From: an uncultured Mucilaginibacter sp.
Lineage (GTDB): Bacteria; Bacteroidota; Bacteroidia; Sphingobacteriales; Sphingobacteriaceae
Direction of reading: 5' to 3'
Length of the DNA: 36,341 nucleotides
NCBI GenBank assembly: GCA_903887275.1
Contig: CAISPD010000056.1
Location: 1 to 36,341, forward strand
The translations under genes were made by a program, and so were the position numbers. Below, piece after piece: positions 24,945-32,822 of this stretch (its first letter is position 1; each line of letters opens with the position of its first letter). The notes under the pieces were generated by a model that ran no database searches, was not told the DNA's origin, and worked only from the letters and a program-made list of their open reading frames with translations.

Positions 24945-25256
24945 TTATTTAACGTACTTTTTAACACTGGTCCATGTGCCGCCATTAACTACATTATTAA
25001 AGCCATTTTGCTTAAGAATAGATTTGGCTTGCCAACTCCTGCCCCCGCTTTGACAAAAGACCACAATATTACTTTTATGCTCGAATTTCGACAGCTGGTT
25101 TACTATTTCCGCTACCGGTATGTTTACCGAGCCTTTAATATGGCCACCGGCAAATTCTTCCCGGGTGCGAACATCAACTAAAAAAGCTCCTTCACTAATA
25201 ATGGTTTGCAGGTCGGGCGATGTGCTTCCGCCGAACAATTGCTTGAAAATATTCAT
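24945..25256 (-). CDS. Single-domain rhodanese sulfurtransferase
   Basis: A 103-residue rhodanese with start MNIFKQLFGG. I chose the ATG at 25256 because it overlaps the DUF983 stop (ATGA) and the upstream extension to 25325 lies in the DUF983 gene. The active-site cysteine is C68 in VVFCQSGGRSWQA, followed by the expected C-x5 loop ending at Arg. The domain signatures VDVRTREEFAGGHIKGSVNIP precede it. It transfers sulfane sulfur through a cysteine persulfide. There is no signal peptide, so it is cytoplasmic. With DUF2892 proteins on both sides of it in the cluster, it resembles a split YgaP. Confidence 0.92.
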   Translation of the reverse strand: MNIFKQLFGGSTSPDLQTIISEGAFLVDVRTREEFAGGHIKGSVNIPVAEIVNQLSKFEHKSNIVVFCQSGGRSWQAKSILKQNGFNNVVNGGTWTSVKKYVK

Positions 25257-25681
25257 GTTGTTGGATGATTTTTTTGATAGTTTTCGGCTGCGTCGGGCAC
25301 ATAATGCAGGCCCGGTGTTAACCAATGCATTAATAATATTCGCGAATACCGGTAATTAAATGGTGCCAGTAAACTAACAACGCTTAGCATAATGCCCAGG
25401 TAAAGCCAGGGGTTTTCGCTGCCGGAAAGAATGTAGGTGCCAACGGCAAGCGTTACAAGTTCGGCGACTATAAAGGCATAGCCAACGTACATTGCTGCAT
25501 AAAAATAGCCCGGCTCCCTTTCATATAACATACCGCACCTGGGGCAATTTTTCAATATCTTTTGCCCCTTAAAGCTATATGCCGGATTAGCAAAGACCTT
25601 GCCTTCACGGCATTTTGGACACCTTGCATTTACAATAGCTGGCCAGATTCTTAAATTCTTTTGTTCTGATTTCTTTATCAT
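25253..25681 (-). CDS. DUF983 zinc-ribbon membrane protein
   Basis: A 142-residue protein: a four-cysteine zinc ribbon (CPKC at 21-24 and CPRC at 46-49), the motif YEREPGYFYAAMYVGYA, and two TM helices (about 58-85 and 90-112). This arrangement is that of DUF983, seen in many bacteria near respiratory or thiol genes. A precise function is not known. Its start is directly after the DUF2892 copy B stop and its end overlaps the rhodanese start by 4 bp, so the four genes are tightly co-translated. Confidence 0.88.
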   Translation of the reverse strand: MIKKSEQKNLRIWPAIVNARCPKCREGKVFANPAYSFKGQKILKNCPRCGMLYEREPGYFYAAMYVGYAFIVAELVTLAVGTYILSGSENPWLYLGIMLSVVSLLAPFNYRYSRILLMHWLTPGLHYVPDAAENYQKNHPTT

Positions 25682-25864
25682 TTACTTCATCTTAAAATAG
25701 ACTAATATTTTTTCGAGCGGGCAGAATTTTGTTATTGATGATTGAAATAAATTGAAACCTACAAAAACAGCCAGCCATAACCAGTTGATATTTACAAAAT
25801 GAGCTAATGTTACGCTGGTAAGGACAAAAATCCCTGCAACAGCCCGTACAACACGTTCTTTCAT
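25682..25864 (-). CDS. DUF2892 (YgaP-like) small membrane protein, copy B
   Basis: A 60-residue protein: MKERVVRAVAGIFVLTSVTLAHF with the first TM helix, a second TM (WLWLAVFVGFNLFQSS) and the motif KFCPLEKIL with C48. It shares the FCPL motif with copy A (23974-24183), although the rest is different, so these are two diverged family members and not a recent duplicate. It lies between the PII-like gene and DUF983 with gaps of 11 and 0 bp. Confidence 0.87.
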   Translation of the reverse strand: MKERVVRAVAGIFVLTSVTLAHFVNINWLWLAVFVGFNLFQSSITKFCPLEKILVYFKMK

Positions 25865-25875
25865 GATTTTTTTAT

Positions 25876-26181
25876 TCAGATTGATTTTTCGACATCCAAT
25901 ACAAAGGCCCTGGCAGGAAAACTTCCACCTAAGCTTTTGTTATAATTCATAATAAGTTCCGCACCCAGTGTTGCTTTTTCCTGACTGGTAAAGGTGAAGA
26001 TCATGACCGAGTCGGCCTGTTCATCGCCACTGGCAAACCAGTCTGCAAGCATATTTTGATTATTTCCGTTCCTGTGTCCTATGATATTGCTTGTACTGAA
26101 CACATCAATTTCAGCTTGCTTGAATATTTTGCTGATATCGCCCAGAAATTCATTTAAACAGGTAACTATTAATAGTTTCAT
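25876..26181 (-). CDS. Small PII-like protein (DUF3240-like) beside the RND pump
   Basis: A 101-residue soluble protein, MKLLIVTCLNEFLGDISKIFKQAEIDVFS..., with a beta-alpha-beta layout and a predicted second half DSVMIFTFTSQEKATLGAELIMNYN. It begins 2 bp after the RND gene stop. Proteins of about 100 residues with a PII-like ferredoxin fold (DUF3240 and relatives) are commonly found directly after CzcA-type RND genes, and I infer it belongs there. The T-loop and ATP site of true PII are not visible. It may bind the cytoplasmic face of the pump or sense substrate. Confidence 0.6.
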   Translation of the reverse strand: MKLLIVTCLNEFLGDISKIFKQAEIDVFSTSNIIGHRNGNNQNMLADWFASGDEQADSVMIFTFTSQEKATLGAELIMNYNKSLGGSFPARAFVLDVEKSI

Positions 26182-26183
26182 AT

Positions 26184-29100
26184 TCAGGATTCTAATGGTT
26201 TAACATCATTTTTACGCATCATCTTGAAATATAACAGGGGTACTACGATCAAGGTCAAAAATGTTGAAGTTATTGTGCCGCCCATCAGAGAAATTGCGAG
26301 CCCCTGAAAAATTGGATCGAATAGTATGATCACAGCTCCTAAAGCAACGGCCCCTGCAGTCAACAAAATAGGGGTTGTGCGAACCGCACCCGCTTCAATA
26401 ATAGCCTGCTTCAAGTGGATCCCTTCATTTAGCCGGATATTTACAAAGTCGATCAACAATATCGAATTACGGACCATAACTCCGGCCAACGCTATAAACC
26501 CGATCATAGAAGTTGCTGTGAAATAAGCATGCAATAACCAATGCCCCAAAATGATCCCGATTAGTGATAATGGTATGGCGGCAAGCATGATCAACGGTAC
26601 CGTAAAATTCTGGAACCAGCCAACGATTAGGATATAGATCAGAATAATAACTACTGCGAACGCAATGCCGAGGTCGCGAAAGACCTCGAAAGTGATCTGC
26701 CATTCTCCATCCCATTTTAAACTGTAATTGTCTTCAAATTCTGGCTGATGAGTATATTCTTCTTTTAATGAGAATCCCTTTGGCACTTTTAAGGTATTTA
26801 AATGATCTGAGACATCCGAAATGGCATAAGAGGGACTCTCCAGGTTTCCGGCCATATCACCGATCACATAAACAACTTCCTTTTGATTTTTGCGATAAAT
26901 ACTTTTGGCTTTTATTTGTCTGGTCACCGTTACCAGATCTCGTATGGGCACAACATTCCCTTGCATGCCAATAACCTTTACGTCGAGAATGTCGTTGATA
27001 TCTGTCTTACTGTCATCGCTGAGTTGCAACTTAATTGCCGTTTGGCTATACGAAGCCGGCTCCGAGATATTGCCCGATATCATCCCCCGCAAGGCAGCAT
27101 TAACTGTCGCAGCGATCTGGGCTGTGACCACACCATAATGCATAGCCTTTTCTTTGTTCACTTCAAGGTGGTATTCTGGCTGGTCTGCCGCAACCATCCA
27201 ATCAACATCAACTACATTTGAAGTTCTATCCAATAGGCCTTTTACCTGATCAGCAACTTTTATTTGTTCATTATAGTTTGGACCATATATTTCGGCAACT
27301 AAAGTTGATAATACAGGAGGCCCGGGTGGCACTTCTACGATTTTCACATTAGCATTATACCTTTTGGCGATAGCCTGAATTGGCTCCCGCATTTGCTTTG
27401 CTATCGCATGACTCTGAATATTTCGGTCATTTTTATCAACCAGATTCACATGTATATCGGCCACATTTTCGCCTCTGCGCAAGTCATAGTGTCTTACCAA
27501 TCCATTGAAACTGATTGGGGCTGAAGTACCAATATAGGTTTCGTAATTTTTAACCAGTGATTGGCCGGAAACACAAGCAGCAATATCTTTGGCTGCCGCC
27601 TGTGTCGCCTCAAGTGTGGTACCTGCGGGCATATCTATCACCACTTGAAATTCATTTTTATTATCAAAAGGCAGCATTTTTACGGCAACCGCTTTGGTAT
27701 AAAACATAGATAGCGAAGCAAAAAGAATAACAACGGTACTTAAAATAAATGTCCACCGTTTCCAGCGGGTTTCCAATAAGGGCTGAATGAAAGAGCGGTA
27801 AATCTTATAAATTCGCGTTTCTTCGAGTTTCAGCGAATGATGCTCCTCTTCGGATTTTACAGGTTTTTCTTTTTCACGCAGGAAGATAAATCCCAAATAA
27901 GGTGTGAGCGTTAAGGCAACAATTAACGATAATATCATCGCTATGGATGCACCAATTGGCATCGGGCTCATATACGGGCCCATCATTCCGGAAACAAAGG
28001 CCATAGGTAAAACCGCGGCAATGACCGTAAATGTTGCCAATATGGTTGGATTACCTACTTCATTGATGGCATATATGGCCGCCTGTAGCGGCGGCAATTT
28101 TTTCATTTTAAAATGCCGGTGCATATTCTCGGCGATGATGATCGAATCGTCAACAACAATACCTGTTATAAATACCAACGCGAACAGCGTGATCCTGTTC
28201 AGTGTATAATGCATAAAATAATAAGCAAACAAGGTAAGAGCAAACGTTACCGGCACTGATAAAAACACCACCAATCCTCCCCTCCAGCCCATTGCCAGCA
28301 TTACAAATACCGTAACTACTACGATAGCTATGAATAGGTGGAACAATAATTCAGATACTTTATCCGATGCAGTTTCTCCGTAATTTCTGGTTACCGTCAG
28401 GTGCACATCGTTGGGCAACAGATCTTTTTTTAGATATTCAACTTTATTCAGAATAAGTTCAGATAATTTCATCGCATCTGCACCCTTCTTTTTAGCAATG
28501 GAAAGTGTTATAGCCGGATAGTTTGATTTAAAGTTTCCAGCATCTTTCAGATTAGCCTTGCCGTATCCAAATAGCACATATTGGCTGGGACTCTCGGCTC
28601 CTTCTTCCACTTTTGCTATTTGCTTCAGATACACTGGCTGCTGCTGATTAACTCCTACAACCAGATTGGCCACATCCTCTGACGAGTTTAGAAAATTACC
28701 GGTAGTTACTGAAAAAGCTGTATCTTTTTGCAAAAGGTTGCCACCGGGTAATTGCATATTGCTTCCTTGTATCTGCTTACTTAGTGATAAAAAATCAATA
28801 TGGTTTTCAGCCATTTTGCTTTTATCCAGCACAATTTTTATTTCACGATCCCGGCCGCCAATAATTTTTATATCAGAAACATCATTGATCTTTTTGATCT
28901 CATTATCCAGTTCCTGCCCTATTTGCTTTAACTGGTAGTCATCGTATTTATCGCTCCACAAAGTCAGACCCAATACCGGAACATCGTCTATCGCCCTGGT
29001 TTTTATGAGCGGTAGCGTGATGCCCTGGGGCATTTTATCCATATTCTTCATTAATTCGCTATATAATTTTACAAGCGAGCGTTCTACATCTTCGCCAACA

Positions 29101-29402
29101 TAAAACTGAACAATGACCATGGCCTGTCCCTGCATCGAAGTGGAATAAACATATTCGACGCCCTTTACATTGGAAATCATTTTTTCAATAGGTGCAGCCA
29201 CTTTAGTTTCTACATCTTTGGGCGAAGCGCCTGGATAACCTATAAATATATCAGCCATCGGAACCTGTATTTGCGGTTCTTCTTCCCTGGGTATCAAAAA
29301 AGTACTGTATCCGCCTATCAGCAAAAAGGCGAGCATCAGCAATATTGTAAGTTTCGACTGTAAAAATGCCTGGGCAATGTTGCCTGCAAATCCGTTCTTC
29401 AT
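26184..29402 (-). CDS. RND efflux permease of the island (AcrB-like superfamily)
   Basis: A 1072-residue RND transporter. TM1 is followed by the family motif IPREEEPQIQVPM. The TM4 aspartate pair D418-D419 is in GIVVDDSIIIAEN. The TM10 position that carries the relay lysine in AcrB (K940) has arginine here, R978 in GVMVRNSILLIDF, unlike both HAE-1 pumps at 13552-20108. The protein is clearly a different subgroup from those, and the small soluble neighbour and YgaP-like genes suggest a specialised substrate. Start: ATG 4 bp after the adaptor stop. Confidence 0.93.
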   Translation of the reverse strand: MKNGFAGNIAQAFLQSKLTILLMLAFLLIGGYSTFLIPREEEPQIQVPMADIFIGYPGASPKDVETKVAAPIEKMISNVKGVEYVYSTSMQGQAMVIVQFYVGEDVERSLVKLYSELMKNMDKMPQGITLPLIKTRAIDDVPVLGLTLWSDKYDDYQLKQIGQELDNEIKKINDVSDIKIIGGRDREIKIVLDKSKMAENHIDFLSLSKQIQGSNMQLPGGNLLQKDTAFSVTTGNFLNSSEDVANLVVGVNQQQPVYLKQIAKVEEGAESPSQYVLFGYGKANLKDAGNFKSNYPAITLSIAKKKGADAMKLSELILNKVEYLKKDLLPNDVHLTVTRNYGETASDKVSELLFHLFIAIVVVTVFVMLAMGWRGGLVVFLSVPVTFALTLFAYYFMHYTLNRITLFALVFITGIVVDDSIIIAENMHRHFKMKKLPPLQAAIYAINEVGNPTILATFTVIAAVLPMAFVSGMMGPYMSPMPIGASIAMILSLIVALTLTPYLGFIFLREKEKPVKSEEEHHSLKLEETRIYKIYRSFIQPLLETRWKRWTFILSTVVILFASLSMFYTKAVAVKMLPFDNKNEFQVVIDMPAGTTLEATQAAAKDIAACVSGQSLVKNYETYIGTSAPISFNGLVRHYDLRRGENVADIHVNLVDKNDRNIQSHAIAKQMREPIQAIAKRYNANVKIVEVPPGPPVLSTLVAEIYGPNYNEQIKVADQVKGLLDRTSNVVDVDWMVAADQPEYHLEVNKEKAMHYGVVTAQIAATVNAALRGMISGNISEPASYSQTAIKLQLSDDSKTDINDILDVKVIGMQGNVVPIRDLVTVTRQIKAKSIYRKNQKEVVYVIGDMAGNLESPSYAISDVSDHLNTLKVPKGFSLKEEYTHQPEFEDNYSLKWDGEWQITFEVFRDLGIAFAVVIILIYILIVGWFQNFTVPLIMLAAIPLSLIGIILGHWLLHAYFTATSMIGFIALAGVMVRNSILLIDFVNIRLNEGIHLKQAIIEAGAVRTTPILLTAGAVALGAVIILFDPIFQGLAISLMGGTITSTFLTLIVVPLLYFKMMRKNDVKPLES

Positions 29403-29406
29403 CTTT

Positions 29407-30522
29407 TTATCTGTTAATTTTTACAGCTGCACCGTTAAATAGCCTGCCATCCGCACTTACAATAAATTGCTCGTGCGGGGCAAGGCCGCTAAGCACTTCC
29501 ACCTGGTTTCCCTTCACTTTCCCTAGCCTCACCCAGCGAAGCAGTGCAGTATTATTATTTCCAATGGTATAAATGCCCGTAAGTTGACCTTTTTGTTCGA
29601 TAGCCTTCAACGGTACCATTACCTGATCTACATCCTGATTATTGATTGTTGATTGCTTAGCCGGAATCGATAAATTGGCATACATTCCAGCAAATAAGCC
29701 GGCTTTGTCTTTGTCCGATATAATTACTTTGATCAGGTATTGTCCTCCGCTAAACTGCGAGGATTGATTAATTTGACTAACCTTACCGTTGATCATTTTA
29801 TGAGCAGCATCAATAGCGATAGTCACGTTAGCACCCTCCTTTACCTGGCTGATCAAACTTTCCGGCACCGTAGCGCTAACCTGATAGTTGCCGTTTTGTT
29901 CAACAGTCAGAATTGGCATACCCGGATTTGCCATGCTCCCCGCATCCATTAATTTTTGGGTGACTACCCCATCAAATGGAGCCAGTAAATTGGTATAGCC
30001 AAGCGTTGCATTGATCTCGTTTTTCATCTGTTTAGCTTGTTCTAACCTTGACTTTGCCGAACTATATTGCTGGGTAATATTCTCCAGCTCTTTTGCCGAG
30101 GCACTTTGTTGTTTATACAATACCGTAAATCGGCCAAAGTCTTCTTGTGCGTTTTTCAATGCTACTTCAGCTTCTGAAATCATTGCATCTGTTTGTGCCC
30201 GTTTTGCTAGAATGTCATTATTACTTATAGTAGCCAATAATGAGCCTTTTGCAACGTGATCGCCGACCTTTACCTTAATCGCGGTAATGTAACCCATTAC
30301 CCTGGTGCTGATATTGGCAGTTTGGGCTGATTCTATCTGGCCGCTCACATTCAAAGCCTGTTGCTGATCAGTAGCCGGAGTAGTGATGGTTACTGCTATA
30401 GCTGTATCAATAGTTGAAGGCTTGTCACTTTTTATATTTGAAGAACAGGCACTTAGTGAAAGCAGTCCTATACTGGCAATTGCTTTAAAAGTTCTGAAAG
30501 TAGCATTAATGGCTGTACTCAT
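29407..30522 (-). CDS. RND periplasmic adaptor lipoprotein of the island
   Basis: A 371-residue adaptor: signal with lipobox LLSLSACSSN (Cys about residue 26), barrel-sandwich halves VMGYITAIKVKVGDHVAKGSLLATI and LLAPFDGVVTQKLMDAGSMANPG, a coiled-coil hairpin (about 105-170), then a beta barrel and a membrane-proximal domain. It connects the RND pump to TolC in the periplasm. It lies 10 bp after tolC and 4 bp before the pump gene in one operon. No metal-binding His cluster is seen, in contrast to CusB/CzcB proteins. Confidence 0.93.
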   Translation of the reverse strand: MSTAINATFRTFKAIASIGLLSLSACSSNIKSDKPSTIDTAIAVTITTPATDQQQALNVSGQIESAQTANISTRVMGYITAIKVKVGDHVAKGSLLATISNNDILAKRAQTDAMISEAEVALKNAQEDFGRFTVLYKQQSASAKELENITQQYSSAKSRLEQAKQMKNEINATLGYTNLLAPFDGVVTQKLMDAGSMANPGMPILTVEQNGNYQVSATVPESLISQVKEGANVTIAIDAAHKMINGKVSQINQSSQFSGGQYLIKVIISDKDKAGLFAGMYANLSIPAKQSTINNQDVDQVMVPLKAIEQKGQLTGIYTIGNNNTALLRWVRLGKVKGNQVEVLSGLAPHEQFIVSADGRLFNGAAVKINR

Positions 30523-30532
30523 TTTTATGGAA

Positions 30533-31876
30533 TTATTTGTTAGTGGTGGCGGTTAAGAATTGCAAGTAAAACCGGGTTAAATTCATGGTAAAGTTGGCCT
30601 GGGCCAGCGCAAATTTTTGTTGTAGCAGCTGTGATTGCGCCATCAATACATCAGTGGTGTTAATTAAGCCTTGCTGATAGCGGTTTTGCAGTATCCGAAG
30701 CGATTCATCGGCCTGTTCAATAGCTGCTTTGTGTTGCTTTATTTCAAAACTTGCATCCGAGAGGTCATTAATAGCTTTATTGAATTCTAACTGGCTCTGC
30801 TCACGTTGCAGTGCCAATTGTTCGCCCAATTTGTCGCGTTCAAGTTTCTGAATGGTAATGGTATTTTTAGTTTTGTTTCCTTTAAATATATCCCAGGATA
30901 ATTGCACACCGACCAGATATGAATTTGCACCGAAACCTGTTAAGCGGCTATCATTATATTGGTAGTTCCCAAAAGCATTAAGCCGTGGCAGGAAACTCAT
31001 CTGGCTTGATCTGATCATCATATATGATGCGTCAATCGCTTTTTGAATAGCCATAAAATCCGAACGTTTTGAACCAATACTTTGCACGGAGTCGTTGATC
31101 TTCCTGATCGACTCAAAAGCCGGATCGATACGATATAATGTTCCGCTTTTTACTCCCATCAGTAAACTCAGGTAGTCGCAGGCATCCCGTACGTTCCTTT
31201 TCGCTTTGTTCAAATTAGTTTCAACCATATTTAATTGTACCTGAGCGTTCAATAGGTCAGACTTTTGAATCAGGCCCTGCTGAAAATGATTGTTGGTATA
31301 GACATAAACAGCATTTGTAGTTGCCAATGCGTCTTCCAAAACGTTAACTGCATTGTTGGCCAATTTCAATTGCAAAAAGGCTTTCTGCACCTCAAATGTT
31401 AGATACTCTATTGTCCGTTGGGTTTTGTACTGATATACTTCAGCTTCTATTTGGGCTGCTTTTCTCATATACAGCATGTCCATATTCAGGATCGGTTGTT
31501 GTATTTCCAGCTTGGTCATAAAGTCGACTGTACCGGTGGGATGGTTCAATAGCCCCGGAACAAAATCATTTTGAGTGATCGATCTTTGTTCTAATTTATA
31601 ACCAAAGGCATTTAATGGGTCATTTGTGCCCATTCCAGTTACAGAAAATCCCACCTGCGGGAGAAAGGCTGCCTCGGTTTTTTTATAATTGGCTAAGGCT
31701 ATTTTTTCGTCCATTTTTGCCAAACGGATGTTCCTATTGCTGGCCAGCGTTGCTTCAATAGCCTCGTTCAAGGTTAAATTTTTAGTGCTGTCCTGTGCAA
31801 GGCATCTTACACTAAATGCACTTATCGAGAAAATTACTAACAGACCTTTTAAAATAAGATAGCGTTGGAAATTCAT
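30533..31876 (-). CDS. TolC-like outer-membrane efflux protein of the island
   Basis: A 447-residue TolC-family channel with an N-terminal signal peptide (GLLVIFSISAFSVRCLAQ) and the duplicated helical layout (LTLNEAIEATLASNRNIRLA at the start of the mature chain, GLIQKSDLLNAQVQLN and its second-half counterpart GLINTTDVLMAQSQL). It is the first gene of the minus-strand cluster; promoter and operator lie at 31894-31938. It is not closely similar by eye to the TolC at 10887, which fits separate acquisition of the island. Confidence 0.93.
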   Translation of the reverse strand: MNFQRYLILKGLLVIFSISAFSVRCLAQDSTKNLTLNEAIEATLASNRNIRLAKMDEKIALANYKKTEAAFLPQVGFSVTGMGTNDPLNAFGYKLEQRSITQNDFVPGLLNHPTGTVDFMTKLEIQQPILNMDMLYMRKAAQIEAEVYQYKTQRTIEYLTFEVQKAFLQLKLANNAVNVLEDALATTNAVYVYTNNHFQQGLIQKSDLLNAQVQLNMVETNLNKAKRNVRDACDYLSLLMGVKSGTLYRIDPAFESIRKINDSVQSIGSKRSDFMAIQKAIDASYMMIRSSQMSFLPRLNAFGNYQYNDSRLTGFGANSYLVGVQLSWDIFKGNKTKNTITIQKLERDKLGEQLALQREQSQLEFNKAINDLSDASFEIKQHKAAIEQADESLRILQNRYQQGLINTTDVLMAQSQLLQQKFALAQANFTMNLTRFYLQFLTATTNK

Positions 31877-31893
31877 TCGTATTTAATTTCCTT

Positions 31894-31938
31894 CAAAACT
31901 ATCGGCATCTGAAAAGCTAAATGGTAACATATGTTACC
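31894..31938 (-). promoter_or_regulatory. CRP-type operator and -7 box of the island operon
   Basis: GGTAACATATGTTACC at 31923-31938 is a perfect 16-bp palindrome. On the minus strand TAGTTTTG (31894-31901) is a perfect TAnnTTTG -7 box. Centre-to-centre distance is 33 bp. The -33 TTTG is absent, its place being taken by the operator edge (CCAT). This is the layout of an activator that replaces the -33/-35 element, placing the site near -41 from the likely start. Confidence 0.8.
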
Positions 31939-32082
31939 TACTGTCCATCGTAATAGCAATTTATGCGGGGAGAGGTATTATTTAACTGAAAGTGGTGCAA
32001 TGTAGAAATCACTTTATTGTTTAATAAAACCAACATCAAATGGGATTAAACCATTGTTTATCAATTATTTAAAATAAAAGTA

Positions 32083-32175
32083 CGCCACATTTGGGATGTG
32101 GAGGCCGCAGGTTCGAATCCTGCCAACCCGACGAAACAAAAGCCGCTTCTGAGTAATCAGAGCGGCTTTTTTGTT
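32083..32175 (+). repeat. Right direct repeat: tRNA-Pro 3' fragment with terminator
   Basis: The second copy of the 93-bp repeat. It contains the anticodon arm, T arm, 3' acceptor strand and terminator, but lacks the tRNA 5' part, so it is not a functional tRNA. The one change, A at 32126, would give a G-A mismatch in the acceptor stem if it were joined to the tRNA 5' half. Confidence 0.9.
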
Positions 32176-32711
32176 TTTTGACAACTTTTGGCCTTGACAA
32201 AAAGACCCATTTTTAAGTACATTTTGAGTTGAATGTCTAGTAAAAATAGCTGCTTTATCAAAATCTGTAAACCACCACAATAACGCTAAATTCTTTAAAG
32301 TTTCGATAGGCTTTACCCACAAACGTATTATTTAATTTATTAGCAAATAGGGTCAGGTTGTCAAAAGCCAAATAGACCGGAAAGGCAAAATATTTACGAT
32401 GAAATTTATTGTTATTAAATTAATGAAGGGCCAATTAACCTAAACGTTTTTTTAGGCCATTGCTACAAAGTTAGTGTGTCTGAAATTATTTTTCAAGTAT
32501 GATATAACCTATGCAAAAACCTTTTGGTAATCGGGCAACAAGAAAACATGCAGATTTACGGGTTTCTAATTTAAATCGACAACCTTTCAATTCCAAAATT
32601 TCTCGCAGTTACCAATCATCCATCAGGTAATGATTAACATTAAAGTGTCGAAACCTATATTTTAAAGTGATTCCAATCATAGCTTAAAGCTTTGGTATCC
32701 GGTAATTTTAA
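32176..32711. other. AT-rich intergenic DNA right of the island
   Basis: About 540 bp with no convincing gene. It contains a short inverted repeat (CCTAAA...TTTAGG near 32439-32456), oligo-A/T tracts and no recognised integrase remnant. No consensus promoter for the histidine kinase gene was found. Confidence 0.5.
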
Positions 32712-32822
32712 AAAACGGACTTTTTCTTCAACAATTTAAAACTCTTTGAGAGGGGTATTAATCGGGTATCAAACGACGATCTTTTATTACTAATTGATAG
32801 TATTAGCGATTACGCGATTGTT

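Larger units (their letters stand above)
21887..32175. mobile_element. 10.2-kb genomic island in tRNA-Pro, no integrase visible
   Basis: The stretch is bounded by 93-bp direct repeats, the left one completing an intact tRNA-Pro and the right one being a tRNA 3' fragment with terminator. It carries two exported proteins on the + strand and a nine-gene efflux/rhodanese/CRP cluster on the minus strand. All reading frames of size inside were assigned and none is a tyrosine or serine integrase, excisionase, relaxase or transposase. The element may have lost its integrase, be mobilised in trans, or be the left part of a larger tandem array whose integrase lies to the right of the window. Base composition appears more AT-rich than the his/efflux region (impression, not computed). 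Confidence 0.72.

Noticed and set aside
25256-25325. Longer rhodanese start
   Set aside because: It lies inside DUF983 in another frame, and the domain begins at MNIFKQ.
32065-32322. 85-aa minus-strand open frame at the right repeat
   Set aside because: Same antisense tRNA translation as above; no start context and no coding character outside the repeat.
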